The position numbers and the translations under genes were made by a program. Positions 17,377-24,984 of a stretch of 64,000 nt of DNA are shown here, piece after piece. The stretch is from NCBI RefSeq assembly GCF_016651105.1, contig NZ_JAEKEL010000001.1:1385501-1449500 (forward strand), in the 5' to 3' direction. Position 1 is the first letter of the stretch. Each line of letters starts with the position of its first letter. The notes under the pieces are model-generated. The model was not told the DNA's origin. It saw nothing but the letters and a program-made list of their open reading frames with translations, and did no database searches. The DNA comes from Pseudomonas sp. TH15. GTDB taxonomy: Bacteria > Pseudomonadota > Gammaproteobacteria > Pseudomonadales > Pseudomonadaceae.

Positions 17377-17730
17377 TCACAGACAGGTCTGGATGCTTGC
17401 GGCTCGTCGATCCGTTATCCATCCCATGCTGCTACTGGAGTAGAACCGGATTGCGGTTTGTCCCTTTCCGCCGATCACGTCCGCCATCTCTCTGTTTCCG
17501 GCGTTAACTACTGACTTACCACCACCTGGGCGAGGCTGAAGGCTTACCGCGTAGTGAACTCCCGCCAGCGACTCGTTTTGCCAGGCATAGAGGATGCATT
17601 CTGCTACCTGCTGCTCTGGCTTCTGGGTTGTGAAAGTCCTTTCAGGCCCCTCTGTGCGCATATCCTGGAGTGATGTGGTACAGCCGCCCAGAGCAACAAC
17701 ACAACAAACTGCCGTGATAATCCTTTGCAT
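17377..17730 (-). CDS. Putative lipoprotein
   Basis: 117 aa. The signal is MQRIITAVCCVVALGGCTTS with lipobox LGGC. The ATG at 17730 is preceded by GGAGGGAAG; an upstream ATG at 17763 lacks this. The mature part (EQQVAECILYAWQNESLAG, FYSSSSMGWITDR) is not recognised. It directly follows the tail-assembly gene by 50 nt. A phage-derived surface lipoprotein could act in superinfection exclusion, but this is inference. Confidence 0.72.
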   Translation of the reverse strand: MQRIITAVCCVVALGGCTTSLQDMRTEGPERTFTTQKPEQQVAECILYAWQNESLAGVHYAVSLQPRPGGGKSVVNAGNREMADVIGGKGQTAIRFYSSSSMGWITDRRAASIQTCL

Positions 17731-17780
17731 CGTCTTCCCTCCGAAAAATGGCGACTGTATCACCGGCTAGTCCCCGGCCG

Positions 17781-18401
17781 TTACGCTTTGTCCTCTGCAT
17801 GAATGGAGGCCGAGATGATTATTCCGCCCCACCTGCGATGGCCAATGCAGATCGGGACCGGGTTGCCACTGGCCGTGGTGTTTCGTGCGCTGCCGAAGGC
17901 ATAACTGGCGGCGTTTTCTGGTGATGAGCTCGTTTTGAGGCCGCCTTGTTGGGGGCTTATCATTTGAATCACACCGCCAGCCACGTTGGCGATACCTGCC
18001 GCTCCCACGGCTCCCCACGCACCGCCAGCGGCCAGTCCACCAAAACCACCGGTCGCGATGGTGGCGATCGCGATAAGCGCAACACCGAGGACCGTCTGCA
18101 TGGTGCCGGCGCGCTTGCTGCCCGCAATCACCGGGACGATGCGGATCTCCTGCGCACCGCCGAGACCTATTTCTCTCTCTCCAATGTTGCGCTTGTTTCG
18201 AAAGACGGCGAACTCCAAGCCTTTGCTCCTGGCGTTGGCCAGGTATTTCACGAGGCCGGGGTGATTTACGTCGACGGCCTTGACCGCTTCGCGAACATCC
18301 CCCGTGGAAAGCTCGTACAAGTGTTCCCGACCAAAGAGTTTCCCAGCGCTACCGCCGAGCAGGATCAGGGTCTTATTGCCAAAATTTGTTGCCATCGCCA
18401 T
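17781..18401 (-). CDS. Phage tail-assembly protein I (lambda gpI/TipI family)
   Basis: 206 aa. The N-terminal part has LGGSAGKLFGREHLYELSTGDVREAVKAV, AVFRNKRNIGE and GAQEIRIVPVIAGSKRAG. A Gly/Ala-rich hydrophobic middle follows, and the C-terminus is PVPICIGHRRWGGIIISASI. This is the layout of lambda gpI, which acts at the tail tip in assembly. In phages the host-specificity protein gpJ follows; here a lipoprotein follows and no other tail, capsid or terminase gene is seen. An isolated gpI in a satellite-like element could interfere with or be borrowed by a helper phage tail; that is inference. Confidence 0.85.
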   Translation of the reverse strand: MAMATNFGNKTLILLGGSAGKLFGREHLYELSTGDVREAVKAVDVNHPGLVKYLANARSKGLEFAVFRNKRNIGEREIGLGGAQEIRIVPVIAGSKRAGTMQTVLGVALIAIATIATGGFGGLAAGGAWGAVGAAGIANVAGGVIQMISPQQGGLKTSSSPENAASYAFGSARNTTASGNPVPICIGHRRWGGIIISASIHAEDKA

Positions 18402-18404
18402 TTG

Positions 18405-18755
18405 TTACTCCTGGGCGCCTTGGGCGCTGTGTTTGGGAATTTCCATACCGAGCTGGCCGGCGAGGATCATGCGGGCGGCCATTGCGTCGTTTCGAATTGC
18501 GATCTCGCGTTTCACGTCTGGATTCCAGGCCGAGCAGTGAGTCGATTTGTACGCCCGGGCTCCCCGGTATTCGATGCGCATCAGTTCGGCGGAGATCCTG
18601 GCCTCCTCCTCGGTGTAGAAAGGCCCCTCAATCTCCACCCGCTGGCCGTCACGCACGTGCTCTACCGTCCAGACGATGTACCCGCCGATCGTGCCGGGGT
18701 CAGTGGTGAAATCTGTGTCCTTGCACGCTTCCGCGAAGCGCATGTGGTGTGACAT
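18405..18755 (-). CDS. Hypothetical protein, three bases upstream of tail protein I
   Basis: 116 aa from the ATG at 18755, which has GGAGG seven bases upstream; longer starts in the frame lack one. Content: DPGTIGGYIVWTVEHVRDGQRVEIEGPFYTEEEAR in the first half and AARMILAGQLGMEIPKH near the end. No known domain. Only 3 nt separate its stop from the tail-assembly gene, so the two are cotranscribed and probably co-translated. Confidence 0.7.
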   Translation of the reverse strand: MSHHMRFAEACKDTDFTTDPGTIGGYIVWTVEHVRDGQRVEIEGPFYTEEEARISAELMRIEYRGARAYKSTHCSAWNPDVKREIAIRNDAMAARMILAGQLGMEIPKHSAQGAQE

Positions 18756-18866
18756 GTATTGCCTCCTTCGACGCCGTGGCGCCATTGATGGGCGGATGCC
18801 CGGTTGTGTTGCTCCGTGTAGCGACACGTTTTCGTGATTCGCAATACGTGTCGCGTAATTGGGTCT

Positions 18867-19475
18867 CTACTTGCCGACGATGCTTAGGGTTGGCGGGAGC
18901 TTCGGGCCGAAGGGAGCGCCAGGCGCGAAGGGATCAGGCAACTGGTCTTCGGGGCATTCCCTGATGAACCGGATCACGGCGGCATGGCAGGCGCGATACA
19001 GAGGGCCACCGGCGCCCCATTCCTCACTCTTGTGGTCGGCGCTGTCCTCCAGTTGGGAGAGGTAGGCCAACCCGCGAAGGCTGGTGTCTCCGTCTGTTCT
19101 GGCTTGCTGGCGATGTACCGGGTTGACGCTCAGCAGGTCGCACATCCGGTCGAATCCCAACGCCTGCGCCAGCCCTTCCCGGTCGAACATCAGCGATTGG
19201 CCGAACCCGGCGAGCGCATCCTGTGCTCCGGTGCGGATAGCCTCCTGATGTTCCCGGGCTCTTTCCTCCAGCTCCTCGATCGCTTGCCGCGTGAATGGCA
19301 GAAACGCTTTCAATTTGCCGGCTTCGCGGCGAATGGCTCGACGTTCGGCGCGGATAGCGTCGAGCTGGTCAGCAATGGCGCGGCAGATCCGCCGAGTTGT
19401 GATGAGCTGCGTGCTGGCGCTGATGCCGGGTTTCAATGCGATGTTGCACAAGCGGGCGATAAGGCTTGGCGTCAT
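18867..19475 (-). CDS. Hypothetical element protein with helical N-terminal region
   Basis: 202 aa. Residues about 30-80 (AIADQLDAIRAERRAIRREAG, FTRQAIEELEERAREHQEAI) are strongly helical and charged, probably a coiled coil. The C-terminal part has a Pro-rich end. No family recognised. Its ATG overlaps the stop of the preceding gene, so it belongs to the element's long minus-strand operon. Confidence 0.65.
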   Translation of the reverse strand: MTPSLIARLCNIALKPGISASTQLITTRRICRAIADQLDAIRAERRAIRREAGKLKAFLPFTRQAIEELEERAREHQEAIRTGAQDALAGFGQSLMFDREGLAQALGFDRMCDLLSVNPVHRQQARTDGDTSLRGLAYLSQLEDSADHKSEEWGAGGPLYRACHAAVIRFIRECPEDQLPDPFAPGAPFGPKLPPTLSIVGK

Positions 19476-19786
19476 TGGTGCGCCTCCATGGGCGTGTTGT
19501 CATAGCTGGCGCGCAGGTGGGCGCCTGCGGGGCAATGGCGGCCGGTAGGCGCGTAGCAACTCCGACAAACCATGATGTGGTTGAGGTAATGGTCGCGCGC
19601 CCGTCGCCATTCAGGCGTGGCAGTGGCGGCGCTTGCGTGTGAGCTTGTGATGAGCCGCGGAGTGCGCTCGACGAGGTTGGCCAAAACCAGGCTCGGGCGA
19701 GGTTCTGGGCGGCTCCGCAAAATTGTGGAGTCGGTACCGGTGATAGCTGGCGGCATGTGATCGAGCAGGCTGGAAAGGAGGCTCAC
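19472..19786 (-). CDS. Small Cys/His-rich hypothetical protein
   Basis: 104 aa if started at the GTG at 19786, which has GAGGTGA just before it; an ATG at 19813 is the alternative. The C-terminal part reads HYLNHIMVCRSCYAPTGRHCPAG, three cysteines and three histidines within about 20 residues, a likely small zinc site. The frame is open further upstream, but that DNA is the repeat-rich candidate origin. ATGA overlap with the next gene. Confidence 0.6.
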   Translation of the reverse strand: MSLLSSLLDHMPPAITGTDSTILRSRPEPRPSLVLANLVERTPRLITSSHASAATATPEWRRARDHYLNHIMVCRSCYAPTGRHCPAGAHLRASYDNTPMEAHQ

Positions 19787-19840
19787 GGCTTCACCTCGCC
19801 CGATTTGCACCATTGCCCAAATGTGTCTGTGAAAAAAACG

Positions 19841-20068
19841 GGGGAACGGGGGAACAGTGGGAACACCCAATGATTCCGGGGCTTTCAGAGGGGGATTCTG
19901 TACCCCACGTTTTTTTGTGGGGAACAGTGATAACCAAACGTCAGGAAAGCGCTGCTTACTTATATTCAAAAACATGTTTGTGTTCCCCCTGTTCCCCAAA
20001 CACCAAATAAGGGGGAACGGCTACAAGCCGCGTCTTTGCTGGCTGTTCCCCCGTTCCCCCTGTTCCCC
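19841..20068. repeat. GGGGAAC iteron cluster, candidate replication origin
   Basis: Direct copies of GGGGAAC at 19841, 19849, 19919 and 20012, with TGGGAAC at 19858, and inverse copies (GTTCCCC) at 19982, 19991, 20045, 20053 and 20062. Within clusters the pitch is 8-9 bp. Several extend to GGGGAACAG, close to the P4 alpha-protein iteron GGTGAACAG as I recall it. A hairpin CCCCAC/GTGGGG (19904-19922) and AT-rich DNA lie between them. It sits directly beside the DUF927 ATPase and primase genes, as an origin should. No gene is supported at 19814-20120. Confidence 0.6.
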
Positions 20069-20120
20069 ACGTTTGTAGGTTCCTGTGAAGTCGGGCATTC
20101 GTCTCTGGTGTTGGTAGAGG

Positions 20121-21923
20121 TCATACGGCACCGCCTTCGCCATCCAGAGCTTCCGTGTCGATGACGTACAGCCGAGCAGATCCGCCGGCGGGGATGCGGT
20201 ACTTTTTGGTTTTTCGGCTATCCCGATCGGTGTCGCGCTTGGCCAGGGCTCCGCCAACCTCCAGCGCCTTGATGACGCGGGTGAGGCCGAACCCATGGGC
20301 GGCTTCGATGAGCGCGGACTTGTTGAAGAGGAACAGTCGCTTGTTGGCGACCACCTCCCAGTACCCGGCGCGGTTGAAAACCTTTGCGTCCGCCTCGGGT
20401 GCGTCCACGTCCGAGAAACGGCTGCTGCCGTGCTTGTCGATAAAATCGATGATGCCGGCCAAGATCTGGCGGTCTTCGGCATTCCCTCCGCCGACACGGG
20501 AGAGCCATTCGCCGTAGAGCAGACGGCAGTCGGCGAGGGCTGTACCCGGCTCCCACGGGAGCAGTCCGTAGGCGATGGCCATCTCGCCAGCCAGCGCGAT
20601 CACGGCGAACCGGTCAGCGACACGGCCGGCCTGCGCGTTGTCCTCTACGAACTGGGCGCGGATGCCGTCAAAGTCACTGAGCAGGCCAGGCTTGTCATCG
20701 GCTGCGACCAGACGCTCCACGAACTCTGGCCCAAGGTGGCCATGGTGGGCGCCTACCGCCACGGTGAGCTGTCGGTGAAAGTCCGCCCCCTCAAGCCCGT
20801 GCAATTCGTCGAAGGCCCGGTGTGTCCGAGTACCGGCGTTCACGTCGACCATGCGCAATTCGGCGCCAGCGTGGGCGGCATTGCCGGATATCGCGGCGTG
20901 TTCAGAGAGCGAGCGCTCGCCGCTGGAAAGGGTCAGCAGGCGCCAGCTCAATTTGGCGCGGCCTTCACGCTCACGGGTCATGGTGCCTTTACCCTGGCCG
21001 TTGGCGAGGGAGTAGGCCATTTCCTGTACTCGCTTGGGGTCGGCGCGTTTGATTTCGTCCAGCGGCAGGATGGTGTCGTTACGGCTCGACGCTTCGATCT
21101 CAAGTCCACCCTTGGTCATGTCCCAACTGGCGGCGAACACGCCCGGGTCACCCCACACCGACGAGCCGATCAACTGCGCCAAGGATTTGCCGCTCGAGCT
21201 GTCGCCCACCAGGTGAACGCCACCACCCAGCACGCCGACCAGACTCAGCAGCGGGCCGGCCAACGAGCAGCCGATCGCCAGTGTCAGCACCGGATTGCCT
21301 GCGCACTTGGCAGCCACCTCCGATTGCCACAGCGCCAGCTCACCACGGCGGCAGAAAAGAACCTGCGCCTTGTTGCTGGCCTGGTATCGCACTTTGTCGC
21401 TGCCGATCGTCCTCCCGGGCAGCACGAACGCGCCCGATTCATGCCAACCCGGCCGGCTGGTGGTGGCGAACACTTCTGCAGGATGCTGGTCGAGCAGGTA
21501 CTCCATGAACGTGCCGCGTTTCTTGAGGGCGATAATGACGCCCATCCCGAACAAGGCGCGCCGGGCGTCCTCGCCGCTGCCGCCGAACACCTCCATGGCG
21601 ATGATCCACTCCTTGATGCCGCCCTCGGTGACCAGACGCAGCAATCGACCTTCGCTGCCATCGTCGCTGTTTGTGGTGCGAGCGACGACTGTGACGGGGC
21701 TGGATATCCATTCGTCGGTGATCGGGCGGTCGGCGGCGTCGCTCTCCGCGTCGTCCTGATCGGCGGCGGTGCGCTTGAAGCTGTGCCAGTACACCCCGGG
21801 GCGCAGCTTGCGGCCGTTCTCGTTGGTTACCCAATGCTCGTACACCGCCCAGCAGGGACGCGCTGGTGCAATTGTGGCGGCTTCTGGCCGAAGGGTGATC
21901 ACGTTGGCGTCAGGCTTGGCCAT
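20121..21923 (-). CDS. DUF927-domain ATPase/helicase-like replication protein
   Basis: 600 aa from the ATG at 21923 (MAKPDANVITLR), which overlaps the end of the primase gene by 14 bases. The DUF927 core runs over about residues 70-440. Walker A is GDSSSGKS in GGVHLVGDSSSGKSLAQLIG, a Walker B-like ILPLDEIKRAD follows, then sensor-like WRLLTLSSGERSL. A winged-helix-like C-terminus (FLFNKSALIEAAHGFGLTRV) follows. Proteins of this type are helicase-like replication ATPases of P4-like and related mobile elements. Together with the primase upstream it should form the element's replisome core. Confidence 0.87.
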   Translation of the reverse strand: MAKPDANVITLRPEAATIAPARPCWAVYEHWVTNENGRKLRPGVYWHSFKRTAADQDDAESDAADRPITDEWISSPVTVVARTTNSDDGSEGRLLRLVTEGGIKEWIIAMEVFGGSGEDARRALFGMGVIIALKKRGTFMEYLLDQHPAEVFATTSRPGWHESGAFVLPGRTIGSDKVRYQASNKAQVLFCRRGELALWQSEVAAKCAGNPVLTLAIGCSLAGPLLSLVGVLGGGVHLVGDSSSGKSLAQLIGSSVWGDPGVFAASWDMTKGGLEIEASSRNDTILPLDEIKRADPKRVQEMAYSLANGQGKGTMTREREGRAKLSWRLLTLSSGERSLSEHAAISGNAAHAGAELRMVDVNAGTRTHRAFDELHGLEGADFHRQLTVAVGAHHGHLGPEFVERLVAADDKPGLLSDFDGIRAQFVEDNAQAGRVADRFAVIALAGEMAIAYGLLPWEPGTALADCRLLYGEWLSRVGGGNAEDRQILAGIIDFIDKHGSSRFSDVDAPEADAKVFNRAGYWEVVANKRLFLFNKSALIEAAHGFGLTRVIKALEVGGALAKRDTDRDSRKTKKYRIPAGGSARLYVIDTEALDGEGGAV

Positions 21924-22791
21924 TGGCGAGTTTCCAGTTTGCAAGGTCGTTGAAGTCAGTCAGGGATTCAGGTGCGTTGTCTGGCCAGTCAGGGAAAGCG
22001 ACCTCACCACCCACGGCTGCGGCTGCTGCGTTTGCAGCGGCGCGGCCTGGGTTGCCTTCGGTAAGGCGATCATCGTCGCCGGCTACCACAATCGGCTGGG
22101 CTGGGTAGCGCGAGCGGAGACCCATAGCGGCCGGCATCAAGTTGCCCGCGTTCATGGCTGCGGCAACCGCGTATCCGCCGTGCTGATGGAGGCTGGCGCC
22201 GGTCGCCCACCCTTCGCAGATACAAAGCACCGCGCCGGGCTGGATGATGCCCAGCGGGGAATAGGTTCCCTTGATCCGCCCGCCGAAGAGAAAGCGCTTG
22301 CCGCCGTCCGGAGCAATTCGTTGCAGGTTGACCAACTGACCGTCCAGGTACAGCGGAACGAGTAGTTCAGCCCCACGCTGGCGCAAGCCGTAGGAGCGAA
22401 CGCCCTTCGCCACCAGATACGAATGGTCTGGTGATGCGCGGCGCGCGTTGCACCACCAGTGATTGGCCTTTGCCGCCGCTCGCTCATGGCGCTGGCGCTG
22501 TTCGGCCACTCGCTGGCGCCTGGCCAGCTCAACACGTTCGCGGATCTGGGCCGCTTCGCGGGCGTCCACCGGTTCGCGACTACACCAGGTGCTGGCGCCT
22601 CCGGCTTTCCAACTCCCGAAAGCACCGGATGCAATGCCGTCCAGGTACAGCACATACCAGCCGTTGAGCGAACCAGGCTTATCTTCCGGCACACGGAATC
22701 GGTGGATTGCACCGTCGGGCTCTGGAATCCAGTCGAGGGGGCCATAGACGGCCTGGAGCGCATCACGGAATAGGATCGTTGCCTCAGTCAT
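21910..22791 (-). CDS. Toprim-domain DNA primase of the element
   Basis: 293 aa. The N-terminal half carries a DUF7146-like region (Trp-rich, HWWCNARRASPDHSYLVAKGV, GAELLVPLYLDGQLVNLQRI). The Toprim domain follows, with the catalytic glutamate in LCICEGWATGASL and the metal-binding acidic cluster in IVVAGDDD. It should prime replication of the excised element. It lacks the zinc-binding domain of DnaG, as is usual for small phage-type primases. Overlaps both neighbours by a few bases. Confidence 0.87.
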   Translation of the reverse strand: MTEATILFRDALQAVYGPLDWIPEPDGAIHRFRVPEDKPGSLNGWYVLYLDGIASGAFGSWKAGGASTWCSREPVDAREAAQIRERVELARRQRVAEQRQRHERAAAKANHWWCNARRASPDHSYLVAKGVRSYGLRQRGAELLVPLYLDGQLVNLQRIAPDGGKRFLFGGRIKGTYSPLGIIQPGAVLCICEGWATGASLHQHGGYAVAAAMNAGNLMPAAMGLRSRYPAQPIVVAGDDDRLTEGNPGRAAANAAAAAVGGEVAFPDWPDNAPESLTDFNDLANWKLANGQA

Positions 22792-23015
22792 GCGGCCCCC
22801 TTCGGCGGGGTAAACCGCTTGGCCAAACTCTCCAGTTTCTGAGTCAGGCGCTCCAGCTCATCGCAGTGACGGCCTTGGTCGCCTTCCGAGATGCGCAGCT
22901 CCAAGAAGCCGACCAGCGTTTCCACCAGCAGCACGTAGCTGGCGCTATCGATATGAGCGCCGGCAGCGGGTGGCCCGCCACTGCTCTTGCGATTGATTGG
23001 GGTCACGTCACCCAT
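22788..23015 (-). CDS. Small hypothetical element protein
   Basis: 75 aa from the ATG at 23015 with GGGAGG upstream (MGDVTPINRKSSGG). The second half (LLVETLVGFLELRISEGDQ, LERLTQKLESLAKRF) is helical. Its stop overlaps the primase start (ATGA), which suggests translational coupling. No known domain. Confidence 0.65.
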   Translation of the reverse strand: MGDVTPINRKSSGGPPAAGAHIDSASYVLLVETLVGFLELRISEGDQGRHCDELERLTQKLESLAKRFTPPKGAA

Positions 23016-23295
23016 GGCTGACCTCCCGTCGATCAGCGCCAGCAAAGGCCCGGCAAACTTGTCCGTTGTTCACACCGTGCCAACGGGTGAAGTCGTCGAT
23101 GGAGTCGACCAAGCACGCCGTGACCTGGGCGCCGGCGCTACGCATAACTACGCGTCCGCACTCGGCGTCGGCCTCAGTCAAGAATGGCCCCAGCAACGCC
23201 TTGGGCGCCTTCGGGTGAGTGACGTAAAACAGTTCGGTGGCTTTCTTCAGGCAAGCCGATCCCGTCGACGCAGACGCGCCGTTTTGAAATTCCAT
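23008..23295 (-). CDS. Small hypothetical element protein
   Basis: 95 aa (MEFQNGASASTG...ATELFYVTHPKAPKALLGPFL...DDFTRWHGVNNGQVCRAFAG). No family recognised. It overlaps the following gene by eight bases and belongs to the same compact operon. Confidence 0.62.
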   Translation of the reverse strand: MEFQNGASASTGSACLKKATELFYVTHPKAPKALLGPFLTEADAECGRVVMRSAGAQVTACLVDSIDDFTRWHGVNNGQVCRAFAGADRREVSHG

Positions 23296-23307
23296 GGTCT
23301 TAACTCT

Positions 23308-23796
23308 TTATCGAATCAGTGTTTGCGCGGCGTTCTGCATTGCCTGCGGTGGCTGGCTTTTGGTCGCTACAGGCCTGAGCCCTAAGCCTGCGTTTGCCTT
23401 CTGGAGCTCGGCCTTCTCGTCGAGCTTGGCGAGCTTGCAACGGGACGCCATCGCTGCCGCGTGCGCCCATCGGCCGATCTCCTCCATGAACCCCAACACC
23501 TGCCCCTGCAGAGTTTCCAGCTCCGCTGGGGCGGCAGTGCTGGCTCGATCAATCCAGGCAGACGCGATGCTCTTGAGGTGGCCGCCATCACCGTCGTGAT
23601 CGTGTTGGCTCATGTGCTTGATTGCGACGAGGCCCAAGGCGCGACCGGTCGCCCAGCCTCCGTTGTAGCCACCAGTCAAAGGGACATCCCAATATCCGAT
23701 TCGCCCATAGCGATCGGCATAGTTCTCGTAGCCGACATAGGGGAGGCGGTGCGTCGGATACGTTTTCCGCGGCTTGAATTTCAGTGGCTGGATCAT
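23308..23796 (-). CDS. Hypothetical phage-type protein
   Basis: 162 aa. Aromatic-rich N-terminus (PYVGYENYADRYGRIGYWDVP), then GGYNGGWATGRALGLVAIKHM and a helical part (GFMEEIGRWAHAAAMASRCK). No known domain. Its ATG overlaps the stop of the gene upstream. Confidence 0.65.
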   Translation of the reverse strand: MIQPLKFKPRKTYPTHRLPYVGYENYADRYGRIGYWDVPLTGGYNGGWATGRALGLVAIKHMSQHDHDGDGGHLKSIASAWIDRASTAAPAELETLQGQVLGFMEEIGRWAHAAAMASRCKLAKLDEKAELQKANAGLGLRPVATKSQPPQAMQNAAQTLIR

Positions 23797-24007
23797 TTGG
23801 TGGCCTCCTGCTCGGCGATGACATCACCCAGGAGTTCGGCCCAAGTCATGGCTGCGTGCTGTGCGAACACGGCGGTAACGCGGGCCACAAGGATGTGAGT
23901 GGAGGGGAGGCGATCAGCGCCAGCGACATCGCCAGCAGCACCATAATGTCCTGCGCATCTCGCAGATTGTCGACCACGCCTGTGTTGGTCTGGAGTGCGC
24001 CAGTCAT
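23793..24007 (-). pseudogene. Small hypothetical element protein, frameshifted
   Basis: The ATG at 24007 overlaps the preceding stop (ATGA) and encodes MTGALQTNTGVVDNLRDAQD and IMVLLAMSLALIAS. The frame is lost in the G4 run at 23904-23907 and, with one base added, continues PSTHILVARVTAVFAQHAAM and TWAELLGDVIAEQEATK up to a stop that overlaps the next gene's start. Restored length is 71 codons plus stop. The start and stop couplings on both sides argue that this, not the longer ORF opening at 24149, is the real gene. Function unknown. Confidence 0.62.
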
Positions 24008-24264
24008 GCCGCACCTCCGAGGTTCGACAGGTTGTCACTGAGCAGCTCAAATGATTGCTCCACATCCCCAAGCTGCGTTTCTGCCAGGTACACGCCAAGG
24101 TTCGACAGACCAGGAACGTTCTTTCCATCTGAGTGTTTTTGGTCGTCACGAATGGCGGTCATCAGAGCAAGCATCCAGTCGGTAAACTCGCGGCAGCAAT
24201 CGAGCTGGAACATTGCCTCTTGGGCCACCTGTTTGCAGGTGCCTGCTTTCGATTTGGTCATCAT
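24004..24264 (-). CDS. Small hypothetical element protein
   Basis: 86 aa (MMTKSKAGTCKQVAQEAMFQ...FTDWMLALMTAIRDDQ...LSDNLSNLGGAA), helical and acidic. No family recognised. Four-base overlaps with both neighbours. Confidence 0.6.
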   Translation of the reverse strand: MMTKSKAGTCKQVAQEAMFQLDCCREFTDWMLALMTAIRDDQKHSDGKNVPGLSNLGVYLAETQLGDVEQSFELLSDNLSNLGGAA

Positions 24265-24503
24265 TCCGCGCTCCCTTCCAGCAGGCGCTCATAGTCCTCG
24301 ATGAAACAATCCACCGAGTTCGCGTGATCCATCGCGACGAACGCACCCAGTGAGGCGAGGCGCGACTGGTTGGAGTGTTGCGGGGAGGATTCTTTGAGGG
24401 CGATCAGTAATGCTTCAAGCTGCTGCAAAACCTCCTGGCAGCCTCTCAGGTGCTCGAAGGCGTCACTGGCAACTCGATGCGCGGAACGGGCTGCGGCAGT
24501 CAT
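24261..24503 (-). CDS. Small hypothetical element protein
   Basis: 80 aa (AFEHLRGCQEVLQQLEALLIA, VDCFIEDYERLLEGSAE), largely helical. It has a similar size and build to its downstream neighbour, but no clear sequence match between the two. Coupled to both neighbours by ATGA overlaps. Confidence 0.6.
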   Translation of the reverse strand: MTAAARSAHRVASDAFEHLRGCQEVLQQLEALLIALKESSPQHSNQSRLASLGAFVAMDHANSVDCFIEDYERLLEGSAE

Positions 24504-24661
24504 GCGACACCCCCGACAGATTCCAGAGTGCGGACGATGGCCATGTGGGCGTTGTAGCGGGCGAGACGAACTGAGAGAGACGAGTTTGCGCGGAGAGCGC
24601 TCAGGGCCATGCGGCGGTGAGCGAAGGCGCGGACTTTGGACGGAATTAGGGCGTGTTTCAT
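24500..24661 (-). CDS. Very small basic hypothetical protein
   Basis: 53 aa from the ATG at 24661 with GGAG eight bases upstream (MKHALIPSKVRAFAHRRMAL). Rich in Arg/Ala. It lies 14 nt after the Ash-like ORF. The longer frame to 24790 overlaps that ORF and is not preferred. Confidence 0.55.
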   Translation of the reverse strand: MKHALIPSKVRAFAHRRMALSALRANSSLSVRLARYNAHMAIVRTLESVGGVA

Positions 24662-24675
24662 GGGTGTAGCTCCGT

Positions 24676-24984
24676 TTACTTCACTGGAGCCACTCCTATC
24701 TGCCGCCAAGCAGGGAAGGGTGGCGAGTTGCACAGGATTGGCGGACCGGGGTAAACGGAACCCGGCGCACCCGAGGGTGCTCCTGCGCAACCCGCCATAA
24801 CACGAGAATGCGGACGCAAAAAAGCGCCTGCAATCGTAATGGGGGCGCTGTTGCGCCGTTTACTGTTCGACCCGCCAAGGTCGGTCGCTGAATTTGCAGC
24901 GACAGGCGAACCATACCGGCGGGTGTGACTACTGGCAAGAAAAGTTATCGACTGTTCATCCCCGATAATGAGCAAGGCGTTCAT
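24676..24984 (-). CDS. Ash-like protein of P4-type elements
   Basis: 102 aa. The central and C-terminal part (GAFLRPHSRVMAGCAGAPSGAPGS) resembles the Ash family (PF10554) of P4-like satellites, where Ash affects prophage repression. Its ATG overlaps the KilA-N gene stop (ATGA), which supports it as a real, coupled gene. Similarity is from memory of the motif, so the family call is moderate. Confidence 0.55.
   Translation of the reverse strand: MNALLIIGDEQSITFLASSHTRRYGSPVAANSATDLGGSNSKRRNSAPITIAGAFLRPHSRVMAGCAGAPSGAPGSVYPGPPILCNSPPFPAWRQIGVAPVK

Noticed and set aside
20295..21953. 552-codon plus-strand ORF
   Set aside because: Antisense to the DUF927 gene, with the Gly/Arg/Val-rich composition of a shadow frame.
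24008..24149. Longer start for the gene at 23793
   Set aside because: The upstream part overlaps the neighbouring gene in another frame; the ATGA-coupled start at 24007 is better supported.
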